Shown here in pieces: positions 44,878-56,553 of a stretch of 64,000 nucleotides of DNA. The stretch covers positions 69,697,156 through 69,761,155 of the forward strand of contig NC_081185.1 in NCBI RefSeq assembly GCF_029867415.1. Direction: 5' to 3'. This stretch comes from Vicia villosa (lineage: Eukaryota; Streptophyta; Magnoliopsida; Fabales; Fabaceae). Each line of letters opens with the position of its first letter. Position 1 is the stretch's first letter. The notes under the pieces were generated by a model. It ran no database searches. It saw only the letters and a list, made by a program, of their open reading frames with translations, and had not been told where the DNA came from. The translations under genes and the position numbers were made by a program.

Positions 44878-46639
44878 TGTAGCGGGGAAAATCTGATATC
44901 GAAGCCATGGGATTGACTCGAATCAATATTCCGTTTTGAAATCGCCACCGCGCTTTATTTTTTCAAAGGAAAAGGGAAAAGAACGTAAAACCCAAAGTTT
45001 TGTTTTTAAAACAAGAAAGAGAACTCAGGTTCGGGTGTTGATTATACAAGGGGAAGGTTTAAAGCACCCCTCATATCCGTGGTACTCCACGGGAACCTTT
45101 TTGAAAATCTGTGTTGTGTGTGTGCTAAAAAACGGTTTGTTTTATTTTTAAAATAAGCTCGGCAAAGCGTTAAGCTTTGGGCCTACATACCTCCTCGGTG
45201 CAATGGAGAAGTCAGAGCTAATGTAGTTCCGCTTTTGGGAAAAACGTTTTTTAAAACGAATAAACACTTTGTTGTCGTTAGAGAGAAATACTCAGCCATT
45301 GATCTTGAGCATGAGAACAAACAAGTTCTTTGCATCGCAAATGAAAGAAGGGCGCCAACTCGGATAAAATCAACGAGTATGCCACTAGCTCTCTCACGCG
45401 GAAAAGATCTCGTTATTATCAATCAATTTCAAAATCGTGGGGTATAACCACTCGTTTCGACAATTAACGGTGTCTAAACTTTTGAAGAAAAGCCACTAGG
45501 GGCGAAAGATATTTTTAAGAAAAAAAAGGTTTTGAAAAGATTGCAAACATAAGAATATTTTGGAAAAAGGGAGAAGATTTTGAAAATTTAAGAATGGGAG
45601 GAGATGAAGAGGCTAACCTAATGCATAAAATAAAAGCTAAGGAAAGAAACGGTCTAACCGAATAAGAAGCCAACACTTGACATTAAGAGCTGTGGTGGTC
45701 GTTTTCTTTACCTCCCCGTTTCACTTGGGAGGACGGCACGCTAAACCCTTCACGCGAAATTTGGAAGGAGAATGCGCCCGTGGTGGGATGAATTTTATTT
45801 CAGTTCTTCCTACGATATCACACGAACTTTCTTATTTGTCCTACGAGTAGGAAAGGGAAAAAAAGATCTCAACTAAACCCTAGGAGTTTGCTAAGTGTGG
45901 GGATTTACACCTAGACTAGAAATTCTGGAGTCCGGGAGGTCGGTTATACATAGGGAAGTGTTTAAACACCCTACATATCTGTAGTACTCTACAGGAACCT
46001 TCTCTGTGTCATTTGTGTTTGTGTTTATTGCTAATGATTGGGAAAGTTTCTCCTTTGTATTAGGAGAGAGAATTGAATTGATTTTAAAAGACAGACAGAC
46101 AGACAAACTGACTATTTTTGGTATTTTATTAGCTCGCTGAGATTCCTTGTGAACCTCATGCCTACATATCCCTAGTGGAAGTCAGAGCTTAATGTAGTTC
46201 GGGGAACTAACTAGGGAAATTAATTATTTTTGGTGCCTTGCTTGAAGCTCAAGGTTGAAGCTTGGAATTAAATCTCTGTTTACAGTAAAGAGACATGAAA
46301 TTATCTCTACAGAGAGGTATTTGTACTATTCTACCACAAACATTTAAAGGAGTGACAGAATAACTGAATTCATTTCATTCAAGAGGGGGACCTTACTTGT
46401 GTATGTGCAAGTATACCAGTCAAATGCCTCTTAAATGAAAGAAAGATGCTCATCCAAATTAGGGAAAGTTACCACATGTCTGGGTTTTACTGCCAGCTCA
46501 TGCCTTTCAAAATCCTAAATGGGAGACTTGATTAAAATTGAAATGAAATGTTTGTTTGTTTGAATGTGGTAGAGTAGTAAAAATATCTCTCTATGGAGAT
46601 AAGCTATGTCTATCTACTGTATAAAAGATTTGACTTTTA

Positions 46640-47490
46640 GCTGGCTTGTATGAGGCCCAAGCTTGAGGCTTTTTGATTGATTAATTAATATTATTGACTC
46701 TGGGAGATGACTCCACTGGGAATTAATTACAGGGTATTTTTGTGTTCTGTACAAAGCCCAGAATTGAGGCTGACTCTACTTAGGGAGACTCTATTTGTGT
46801 GCCTTGTACAAAGCCCAAGGTTGTGGCTAACTGTTGAGGATAATTGAATGACTCTATTTTATGTGCCTTGTACAAAGCCCAAGGTTGTGGCTAACTCTAG
46901 CTAGGGGAAAACATTATTTTCTGCCTTGTACAAAGCCCAAGGTTGTGGCGGACTCTTAAATGAATTAAGTATGGATGACTATATGGGGAAAGATCCTAAG
47001 TGTTAGGAATCTTTGACACATGAAAGATATGGTTTATCTGCCTTGTACAAAGCCCAAGGTTGTGGCTACTGAGTGATGAAGGACTCACTGGGGAGACTCT
47101 ATTATCTGCCTTGTACAATGCCCAAGGTTGAGGCTGACTCTTGACAGGGGAGTTTTATTGTTTGGGTGCCTTGTATGAAGCCCAAGGTTGAGGCTAACTG
47201 TTTTTGTTGGTTTTGACTCTACTGAGGAGGTTTTATTTATTAAAAGACTGTTTTTCTTTGGAAGCTAAACCTTTCCAGGGATTTGACTCAGCTGGTGAAT
47301 TTGTCTGTTAAAAGACTGACTTTATCATGTTTTTTTTTGGAGGCTGACCCTTTCCAGGGGTTCTGACTCTTTTGGGGAAATTATCTCCTAAGAGAATGAA
47401 ATTATTTATTAATTAATTTTGGAGGCTAACCCTTTCCAGGGGTTTTGACATTTTAGACAGATGTTGGAGGCTAACCCTTTCCAGGGGTTT
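46640..47490. repeat. Interspersed short repeats inside the LTR
   Basis: GCCTTGTACAAAGCCCAAGG plus TTGTGGCT recurs about eight times with spacers of 40-110 bases, followed by four copies of GGAGGCTAACCCTTTCCAGG. The same set is in the right LTR (58320-59172). Confidence 0.85.
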
Positions 47491-48540
47491 TTATTAAAAT
47501 GAATGGCAGAAAGATTATCTAATGGAGACTTCTTGTTTAAAGCCCAAGATGAAGGCTGACTCAATGCTGAGGATGACCAAACATGGATCCTAGACTCTGC
47601 TAAGGAAGATTGATGAAGATGAGGGTGACAGAGACTGTCCATGTCTCTCATTCCAAAAATGTACTCAATGTGAACAATGCCAGAACAATGGCTTTCAAGG
47701 AAATACCTGCACACATAAACATACAACAGAACAATGCCAGACAGACAGAACAATCACAGGATAGTAATAGAATGAGTCCAAAGGTACTAGGTCTATAAGT
47801 CCGAATCTCCAAAGTGCTAGGGATAGTAACAGATAGTCCAAAGAGAGCCTTATGTATTTTTTAGATTTTTGTTATTTATTAGTGTTTTAGCGGAAAAATA
47901 AAGTATGGTCCAAGTGGACAAAAGAAAAATAACAGAAGCATAAACATATGTCCAAGTGGACAAAGAAAAAAAATGACGGAAAGTAAATATGATGAAATGA
48001 TAAAGTAAAGCGATAAAGCGAGAAATATAAAGAGCGGTATAGTAAAGGTGCGGAAATTAAAGTTAGTTGTTAAATGTTAAAGATAACCATCTTGAAACTT
48101 GTCAAGTATGTTATCAAAGTTAGTAGGAAGATCTATGGTGAGTGAATGATGTACTCGGATTTAAATTCAATGGGGTTTATCAGAAGCTTGATAGAATCAT
48201 AGCGACTACACGATAAAAACCTCCACAAGTCTTAAATCAACCGCATACAATTCTCTTCCATGTTTGATCTTTTTTATTCGGGACACGAAATATTGCGCTA
48301 TGTTAAGCAGATCGCCAAGTGATTTATGTAGAAATCACCCTACAACGAGGCCGGTCAAAACTTTATGTGCTAATGCATGCGAGAAGAACGATATGTAGAT
48401 CGCCTTCCGAAAGCAATACCGCACGAAAAGAAAATAGGTAACGATCTAGTCTTTACTAAGAATCCATGAGAATTCTCAAAGTATTAAGACTTTCATCGAT
48501 CAAAAGAAAAAAAGGAGAAGGAGAAGATAAAATGCATAAA

Positions 48541-49040
48541 GATAATCAACTCACACTATCATTAATATCATTCATCTAATATTATGGATTTGGTTCTTTC
48601 AAACCTATCAACATCCTAGATCCAATGATATTAATGAAATGGAGGAAGAAGAATAAAATTCACAAAAGATAATCAACTCACACTATCATTAATATCATTC
48701 ATCTAATATTATGGATTAGGTCATTTCAAACCTATCAACATCCTAGATCCAATGATATTAATGAAATGGAGGAAGAAGAATAAAATTCACAAAAGATAAT
48801 CAACTCACACTATCATTAATATCATTCATCTAATATTATGGATTAGGTCATTTCAAACCTATCAACATCCTAGATCCAATGATATTAATGAAATGGAGGA
48901 AGAAGAATAAAATTCACAAAAGATAATCAACTCACACTATCATTAATATCATTCATCTAATATTATGGATTAGGTCATTTCAAACCTATCAACATCCTAG
49001 ATCCAATGATATTAATGAAGTGGAGGAAGTAGGAAGCCAA
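48541..49040. repeat. 127-bp tandem repeat, about four copies
   Basis: Units start GATAATCAACTCACACTATC at 48541, 48668, 48795 and 48922. They are nearly identical, so expansion was recent. Each unit contains an inverted pair around ATTAATATCATT/AATGATATTAAT. Confidence 0.92.
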
Positions 49041-49081
49041 AACAAGCATAAAAAAGGCAAAAAACACATTCTGCCTTACTG

Positions 49082-49945
49082 GAAATCGATTTACCTCTGT
49101 AGGAAATCGATTTCCTGAGTGCAGAGTTCAGTTTTGGGCGCAAAAAACAGAGTGGAAATCGATTTCCCTCTGTAGGAAATCGATTTCCTGCGCACAGTTT
49201 TCAAAAAAACAGCATTATGAACTTTGAAACTTGATTTAGGCAAACATACAAACACCTTATGATCACATATCCATGGGAGCACGAATTTTCCATCAAATCA
49301 CCATCAAATAGCACCAATATAGCATCAAAGATGCATTGAACACAAGCAACAAAGATCTACATCTTAGAATTGATAAATTTACCAATTCTTGAATTAAAGT
49401 GTTGAAGTAGCTTCAAGAACAAGCACAAAGTGTAGATCCTTCAAGTATGGAGATGAACAATCAAAGAAAAGAGTGAAATGTAGGAGGCTTAGTTCAAAAT
49501 TAGCAAGATTCAATGTGAACCTTACTAATCTTATGAAAATGAACTTTGGGTGAGGGTTTTGGAAAGGGTGAGAAATGAATTTGCAAGCAATTTTTTGGCT
49601 CTCCAAGCTTGAGAAATGAATTTGCAAGAAATTTTTTGGCTATCAAAAGCTTGAGAAATGAGAGAGTAGAGGGCTCTATTTATAGAGTTGGAGCAAGAGT
49701 AGTGGCAAATTGGTCTTTTTGTGTTTGGTGATTAACTTGTGTTTAATTGGTGATTAAAGTGGCAATTAAATGGTAAAAAGTGGTAAAATGGGGTTTAATG
49801 AAGAGAATTATTTTGATGAGGTGGAAAATTGATAAAATGATCAAATAAAGAGGTGCCAAAATGATGTCAAGCTTCCCTCTTATATTTTTTTGAATTTTGC
49901 GCACAGGAAATCGATTTCCCACAGGGGTAAATCGATTTCCACCTT
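49082..49945. repeat. Scattered GGAAATCGATTTCC palindromes
   Basis: The 14-bp palindrome GGAAATCGATTTCC or one-base variants occurs near 49081, 49101, 49153, 49175, 49907 and 49927, often in pairs spaced about 20 bases, on both sides of the LTR TATA box. They may be transcription-factor sites (inference). Confidence 0.7.
49677..49684 (-). promoter_or_regulatory. TATA box of the left LTR
   Basis: On the - strand CTATAAATAGAG, the typical plant LTR promoter box, about 520 bases from the LTR start. The right LTR has an equivalent at 61880-61887, but in a different sequence context. Confidence 0.7.
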
Positions 49946-50200
49946 CAAATTTTCAAAAATTGTTTTCTTGCACTGTTTTGATTTTTGCCCGATCTTTCAC
50001 CTGTAAAATATAAACAAAAGAGACAAAACATATATTTTTGATTTTTTTGGTTAGTATAAACAAATAAAAAACTATAAATGCTCGATAATTCCCCTCAGAG
50101 ATAATCACAGTATCAAAGATCAAGCTTCACAATGGTGCTCTTGATTGATGATTGAATGCAATTGATGTATGATCTTAGGGTCAAAAATTGGGGTATGACA

Positions 50201-50547
50201 GATGCCCCTATTTAAGTTTCTTCGATTTGGAGATACGATGATTGGAAATCTTCGTTTTGACAAAAATCGAAGAGACTTAAATATATAAAACACAATTTTT
50301 GAGCCTAAGATGCAATGCAATGTTAATGAATGCATGTGATGATAATAAAGCATGACAACATTGGAGAGTAACAAGTGATCCACTAGGGAAAACAAATGTC
50401 TTGCTATAACTCCGCTGGGGAAACAAACGTCTTGCGAGTAGAAACTTCACTGGGGAAGGCAAGACTTTGTTGGAGAGACGGAACTTTGGTGGGAAAAGAA
50501 ACTTCTCTGGGGAAAACACTTCGCGTCAGAGAGGTTATAGCATCACC
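50201..50547 (-). other. 3' end of internal region, next to LTR
   Basis: On the - strand the last bases before the LTR read AAACTTAAATAGGGGCATC, a modest candidate for the polypurine tract. The rest holds degenerate GGGAAAAC/AACTTC..TGGGGAA repeats. No gene. Confidence 0.5.
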
Positions 50548-50705
50548 TTTCGCGCCTCAATGGTTGACGATAGGCTACCAACTCAATAGTTGAAGGTAGA
50601 AGAAAATTGAATTACCGCCTCAATGGTTGACGATAAACTACCAACTCAATAGTTGAAGGTAGAAGAAAATTGAATTACCGCCTCAATGGTTGACGATGAG
50701 CTGCT
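50548..50705. repeat. Tandem repeat of about 66 bp, 2.4 copies
   Basis: Units contain GCCTCAATGGTTGACGAT, then CTACCAACTCAATAGTTGAA, then GGTAGAAGAAAATTGAATTA. Lies beside the larger 230-bp array in the 3' untranslated part of the element. Confidence 0.88.
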
Positions 50706-50774
50706 AAGAACAATGAGTTGCCGCTGAGAATAGGGATCAACTTCTTCTTTAATCAAGGACATGGCTTGAGAAAA

Positions 50775-52160
50775 GGAATTGGATGCAAACTGTCACTTAC
50801 ACTGAAGCGACTTGCCATTTGCTGACTTTGTTGAGGAATCTTTAAGCAAAACGAACTGTCTTCGTGAAGAAGGCTGCCATTCGTTATCTCAAAGGGAACA
50901 AACTGTCTTCTGTTGAAAGAGACTGCCATTTGCCGACCCTGTCGAGAAATCCTTAAGCGGAACGAACTGTCTTCTGCTGAAAGAGACTGCCATTCGTTGA
51001 CCCATCTTAGGAAAAAGTGAGCAAACTGTCTTCTAATGGAGGAGACTGCCATTTGTTGACTTTAAAATTAGAATTCTTAAACGAACTGTCTTCATGAAGA
51101 AGACTGCCATCCGTTATCTCAAAGGGAACAAACTGTCTTCTGCTGAAAGAGATTGCCATTTGCCGACCCTTTCGAGAAATCCTTAAGCGGAACGAACTGT
51201 CTTCTGCTGAAAGAGACTGCCATTCGTTGACCCCTCTTAGGAAAAAGTGAGCAAACTGTCTTCTAATGGAGGAGACTGCCATTTGCTGACTTTAAAATTA
51301 GAATTCTTAAACGAACTGTCTTCATGAAGAAGACTGCCATCCGTTATCTCAAAGGGAACAAACTGTCTTCTGCTGAAAGAGACTGCCATTTGCCGACCCT
51401 GTCGAGAAATCCTTAAGCGGAACGAACTGTCTTCTGCTAAAAGAGACTGCCATTCATTGACCCGTCTTAGGAAAAAGTGAGCAAACTGTCTTCTAATGGA
51501 GGAGACTGCCATTTGCTGACTTTAAAATTAGAATTCTTAAACGAACTGTCTTCATGAAGAAGACTGCCATCCGTTATCTCAAAGGGAACAAACTGTCTTC
51601 TGCTAAAAGAGACTGCCATTTGCCGACCCTGTCGAGAAATCCTTAAGCGGAACGAACTGTCTTCTGCTGAAAGAGACTGCCATTCGTTGACCCGTCTTAG
51701 GAAAAAGTGAGCAAACTGTCTTCTAATGGAGGAGACTGCCATTTGCTGACTTTAAAATTAGAATTCTTAAACGAACTGTCTTCATGAAGAAGACTGCCAT
51801 CCGTTATCTCAAAGGGAACAAACTGTCTTCTGCTGAAAGAGACTGCCATTTGCCGACCCTGTCGAGAAATCCTTAAGTGGAACGAACTGTCTTCTGCTGA
51901 AAGAGACTGCCATTCGTTGACCCATCTTAAGAAAAAGTGAGCAAACTGTCATCTAATGGAGGAGACTGCCATTTGCTGACTTTAAAATTAGAATTCTTAA
52001 ACGAACTGTCTTCATGAAGAAGACTGCCATCCGTTATCTCAAAGGGAACAAACTGTCTTCTGCTGAAAGAGACTTCCATTTGCCGACCCTGTCGAGAAAT
52101 CCTTAAGTGGAACGAACTGTCTTCTGCTGAAAGAGACTGCCATTCGTTGAGCTTCTTCCA
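50775..52160. repeat. 230-bp tandem array (satellite-like) with 35-60-bp subrepeats
   Basis: Units beginning GCAAACTGTCTTCTAATGGA start at 51021, 51251, 51481, 51711 and 51941, exactly 230 bases apart, with partial units on both sides. Each unit is built of about four related subunits of the form GAACTGTCTTC-TGCTGAAAGA-GACTGCCATT. The array lies in the 3' untranslated region of the element, where legume LTR elements are known to seed satellite families. The four repeated 91-codon frames are by-products of the period. Confidence 0.95.
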
Positions 52161-54746
52161 TTTGGAATCAAGAAGTTCATAAAGTATGAGAGATCATCAC
52201 TTGATTTGAAGATAAGATTGATATGTGGAGACGCACAAACTTGCTCAAATAAAGAGGCTTAAATTTGTTGTCAACCAAAACATGATGGGGATAACACAAG
52301 TTGCTCAAAGTCAAAACCTGCCCCTTGCTTTCAAGCACAAATTCCAAAGGAGTGCAGTAACATCACTGCTGGAAAATAAATCTTTCGATATCATCAATCA
52401 CAAACAAGTTCTCCATTATAGAGGAAAGCATAATCCTCAAGAGGTGCAAAATAAATGCCTTCTCAATCTAGGTTTCCCAGCCTAGAGAGGTTCAAAATAG
52501 TATTGTAAGAGACCAAAGTTCAACTCCAAGAACAAGCTGGATAGAAACGGTCAAACAAAGCTTTGCCCCTTGAGGAATAAACTCAACTAGGGATTAATTC
52601 CATCCTGACAAATGAGCTGAGGAGGAACACTGAAGAAAAATTCTTCCACGAAGAACAAACTCAGTGGGGATTATCAATTTCTGCGAGGAATTTACAGATA
52701 ATCTTCTTCTTATCAAAAAGGTTGGACAACACATCAAGCTCTATTAGGGGGAATCAGAGAAAATTTCTTTGGAGAAAATCACCGTTCCGAACTTGCAGAG
52801 GAAATAAGAAGTTTAACATGAAAGCAAACAAGTTAACATGCGGGGGATTTTAGTTCAAAACTCAACACAAGGTGAGAAAGAAAACCCAACAGTCAACCGT
52901 TGTCTCAAAACTTCTTGGTAGAGAGTGACATACCCTGGATTGATCATGGCAACAACCTTTGTTCTTCAAGCTAATGAGGTGATCAAGGTAACTTCGGATT
53001 CACACCTTGCCCCAGATTACATGGTCTATGAAAGGAAACTACCTCAAAAAGGTTCACAGAGACCCTTGGCGTCATGAAGACTTGGAATAATCTGCCACAG
53101 ATCAACAGATTTTTGGAGAGATTAGTCAAATCTTGACGTAAGTGCCCCAGATTGACTAAACTTGGCACATTCTTTTACTCGACAAAGTCTTCGAGATTTG
53201 CCCCATGATGGTAATCAAACTTGCAAAAACATTATACTGGGAAAACAACATGCCCCTGGCAATGTTTTAGTTTTCTACTGATGATCAGATGTAAACTTCC
53301 TGGATGTCAAACAAATGTTTACAAGCAGAAAAATGTTTATTCTGAGAAGGATAATGAAAATGCAACAATTATGTAAGTCTTGAAGTTTTATTGAAAAGAT
53401 GTCACATAACTTTGTGAATGAATCACTAGTTAAGAGATGACATTGATTTTTTGTATGCATATGATACCAACACAAGTTTTCAGCATAACCGATAGGAGTC
53501 AGGAACGCTTTCTTGTTTAAGTATGCTTTCGAAATAAACCCTCCTTCAATTAGGACTTTTGAGGGTTGTAACGTGGCCTGGTTCACGGTTTTCAGAAAAA
53601 AAAGATTTTTAGGCTCAAAGTTTATTTAGCCCATCCCAACTTCGTGATGTTCTCCAGTCCTATGTTCAGTCAACTCGACATGAGTATTCATCTCTCAAAA
53701 GGATTTTGTGCCAATAAGGACCTGATGAAGCTTTCTTGGAGTAGCAGTCACCCTTTTGTCTTCATTTTTGTATTCACACAGATTTGTTCATTTTTGAGGA
53801 CTTTTGCTTTGTAGTCCTTTCTTTTCACTTTTCACTCTTTTCTCTTTTTTTTTTTTAAAAAAATTTATTTATTTCCCTAACTTTTGTCAGGACTAACTCT
53901 TTTGAATTGGTCGTCCAGCGGGATGCTCTAACTTTTGCCTAAGTCACTTGTTTTCAAGTTTTTGACTTAGCGAGCTTTTTCTTCTTCTTTCTTTCTTTTT
54001 CTTTTTTTCATTTTTTTGATTTGAACAAATCGTATGATATTGACTTTGTCTTGACTTGTTGAGAGGGTTGTGACTGCCTCATTTCTTGGCGGATGAAGGA
54101 TAACCATTGTAGTTTCACATTTTCCAGCCTTTTGATGCGCGGGGAATAACCATTGTGGTTTCCCATGATCCATCCTTTGATGTGGATATGATGTGCTTGA
54201 CCTTTGGATGCACAATCCTTTTTGAAATATGAACACTCGGTCCAATTAACTGAACACTACCCTGCCCCAGGTTAAAAATTAGGGTTTTTTCGTTTAGAAA
54301 AGAAACTCCTACTTCAAGGCTCAAAGGGGTTAACAAGGGATTATCTTCCTTATATCTCCGGTGTTTGGGAATTTGAAACAATGCCTGTACATCATCAGCA
54401 GGGTCTTATTCAAAAGCATACAACCAGAAATTTTGCGTTTTTAGATCATCATCCTCCCTCCAATCTTTGCATAAGCAAGAATTTGGCAAAAGCAATTGGT
54501 ATCATAATGCATAAAAACAAATAAACATGAGTGAAACGAATGGATTACTTCAAGACAAACATTATTATTGTGTTAGCATTAACATTCAAAAATAAACAAG
54601 TTTCTACATGCAAACAATGCATTGAAAAACAAGAAATATTACAAATGGAAATCAATAAGAATACTAAAAACTGAGAAAAACTCTCTCCATTTGGGCATAT
54701 GCTGAACGAAACATCTTTCGAGCTTCAGGCTACCATCAATAGTGAT
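52161..54746 (-). other. Long non-coding internal region of the Ogre-like element
   Basis: Between the gag-derived ORF and the tandem array, where an autonomous Ogre would carry pro-pol. I see no protease, RT, RNase H or integrase motif on either strand. CTTTT-rich low complexity at 53790-54010. Confidence 0.65.
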
Positions 54747-55502
54747 TCAATCATGCTTTGGCAAAGAATTGGCTTGAACATCATAACCAACATCTTGGAA
54801 AGTCAAAATACCAGCATGGATTAATCTTTGAACTTCATTTTTTAGAGGCCAACAATTATCTAAGTCATGTCCAGGAGCATTCTGATGAAAAGCACAAGTG
54901 ACATTAGCATTGTACCACCAAGGAATCTTCTCTGGAATTGGAGGTGGTGACCTTGTCTGAACCAAATTCTTATGAACCAGAGCAGGAAACAATTCTGTGT
55001 AAGTCATGGGGATAGGATCAAAATTCCCCTTTTGAGGTTGATTTTGCTCGTTCGGCGGAGAATCTTGTTGACGAGTGCTCTGCTGATAATCTGGGATTGC
55101 ATGAACTGAATCGGATACAGGAATGACATAGGAAACATTCTGATGTTGATGATGATTGTTTCCTCCTCTGATTATCTTCTTTGAAAAGTCATTACCAAAC
55201 TTCTTCACACTACCAGCTGAGTTACCTTCTTCAAAGAAACATTCCTTTCGGACATCCTTTTCTAGAAGCGCTTCCATATCCACCTCTCCGTGGAAGTCAG
55301 CAGGTGTACTGACTACCGTCCCCTTGGGAAAGAACGAGTTCAGAGTTTCAAGAAAGACCTTTGCCATCCTTTCTTCCATCATAGGAGGATTGACTTGGGC
55401 AGCAACTAGAGCCTCAACCAGAGTAGTCAGATGCCCCATACCAGCCTTCAAAGTAACCACCTCTTCACGGAGCTCAAGAATCTCTTGTTTGATGCTTTCC
55501 AT
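54747..55502 (-). CDS. Ogre gag-derived protein lacking the gag core
   Basis: 251 codons, intact. N-terminus MESIKQEILELREEV... is a predicted coiled coil (about 1-40), usual for Ogre gag. The C-terminus carries the Ogre gag signature YTELFPALVHKNLV, PWWYNANVTCAFHQNAPGHD, NCWPLKNEVQRLIHAGILTF. The large central capsid-like gag domain expected between them is absent: instead a Q/N-rich linker (about 110-165) joins the two. This looks like an internal deletion that stayed in frame. It might still associate with Gag of an autonomous partner through its coiled coil or C-x4-H-type segment (inference). First ATG chosen, with a leader of about 1 kb from the primer site. Confidence 0.8.
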   Translation of the reverse strand: MESIKQEILELREEVVTLKAGMGHLTTLVEALVAAQVNPPMMEERMAKVFLETLNSFFPKGTVVSTPADFHGEVDMEALLEKDVRKECFFEEGNSAGSVKKFGNDFSKKIIRGGNNHHQHQNVSYVIPVSDSVHAIPDYQQSTRQQDSPPNEQNQPQKGNFDPIPMTYTELFPALVHKNLVQTRSPPPIPEKIPWWYNANVTCAFHQNAPGHDLDNCWPLKNEVQRLIHAGILTFQDVGYDVQANSLPKHD

Positions 55503-56534
55503 TTCTTCTTAGCAAGAGTGTTGTACTGATGATACCAGGAGAAAGGAAATAAGGCTCTGGAGAAATTCTTTAGAAAGCAGGACCAAATGCAGAATGATGC
55601 ATGCAATGCAGATGATTTGTTTTTTTGTTTTTTATTTTTGAGTTTCAAGGAACTTAAGATATTAACTTGTAAACACTCAACATTGGACTAAAGCTTCGAT
55701 TAAGTTATCATCAAAATCAATCATCCATTTTGGTGGACTAGAGTTTTCACCCCATCAACACCCAAGATCCATTGAGTTTGATGAAACTTATGATGTTTAC
55801 AAGGAAAGACGTCTAAGTTCCTTGAAAATCAAAAGAAAAAGAGTTTTCATGGATGCATGAATGCATGATTTATGCATCAACCACAATCAAGAGCATGCAA
55901 GGTCACATAAGATCATAGTTCAAAGGTTCGACGTCACGAGCATGGAGCCATGGGTCTAACCATCCCAAAAGGTATGATCTAAGGAATTTTGTACCTGCCG
56001 ATCGGGTTCTACAAAGGTTCCCAGAGTTTTCAATCTTCTATCGGATATTACCGGCACGCACAATTGCTCATGGGCGCCAATAATATGCCTAAAAAGACCT
56101 CGTCTGAGCGTAGTATCGCATGACAACAAGCTCAAATTGGTACTTGATCTTGTTTCTGCACTACATCCTAAAAAGGCTTAGATTGGTTAAAAGGGTTCTA
56201 GGTCATTCAGCTTCTACGGACACTCACTATTGAAAGTAATAGCGTTATCACGATGATTCGTAACAACCTCTACTACCTTCCATGAGGCCTCCACTGATTG
56301 GGGTTCCACCATATGACGCTCATGGTAAGGATTGCTCCTGACATGCGACTATTGGTCTTACCACCTCCTATCTCAAGTTACTCACCAAAGTTCGGGTTAG
56401 AACTTTATCTCATCACAGAGGAACCATCGAGCACCAAAAAAGAAAAAAGAAAATAAACATACAAAGCACACAATAATATACACAGATAAAAATACACAGA
56501 TAAACAAAAATAGGCTTAACACACTTAAAACTGG
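55503..56534 (-). other. 5' leader of the Ogre-like element
   Basis: About 1 kb between the primer site and the gag-derived ORF on the - strand, with no long frame. Ogre elements often have long leaders; packaging signals would be expected here but cannot be seen. Confidence 0.6.
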
Positions 56535-56553
56535 GTCCCCAGTGAAGTCGCCA
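56535..56553 (-). other. Primer binding site of Ogre-like element (Arg-tRNA type)
   Basis: On the - strand TGGCGACTTCACTGGGGAC, six bases after the LTR end. TGGCGACTCCACTGGGGA-type sites, complementary to an arginine tRNA, are typical of Ogre elements; one base differs here. Confidence 0.85.

Larger units (their letters stand above)
44878..50200 (-). repeat. 3' LTR of the Ogre-like element (left copy, with internal deletion)
   Basis: Begins (on the - strand) TGTCATACCCC at 50200 and ends CCGCTACA at 44878. A TATA box lies about 520 bases in (49677-49684). Compared with the right LTR it lacks 4,263 bases and has instead the 15-base filler CAATGCCAGAACAAT (47675-47689). Contains AGCCCAAGGTTGTGGCT-type short repeats (46640-47240), a 127-bp tandem array (48541-49040) and several ATCGAT palindromes. 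Confidence 0.85.

Noticed and set aside
45183..46106. Short ORFs present identically in both LTRs (45183-45422, 45891-46106 and the right-hand copies)
   Set aside because: Duplication follows from LTR identity, not from coding constraint; no domains.
50753..51742. Four similar 91-99-codon minus-strand frames; looked at as a possible repeat protein or CRISPR-like array
   Set aside because: They come from a 230-bp tandem repeat without spacers, in a plant element's untranslated region.
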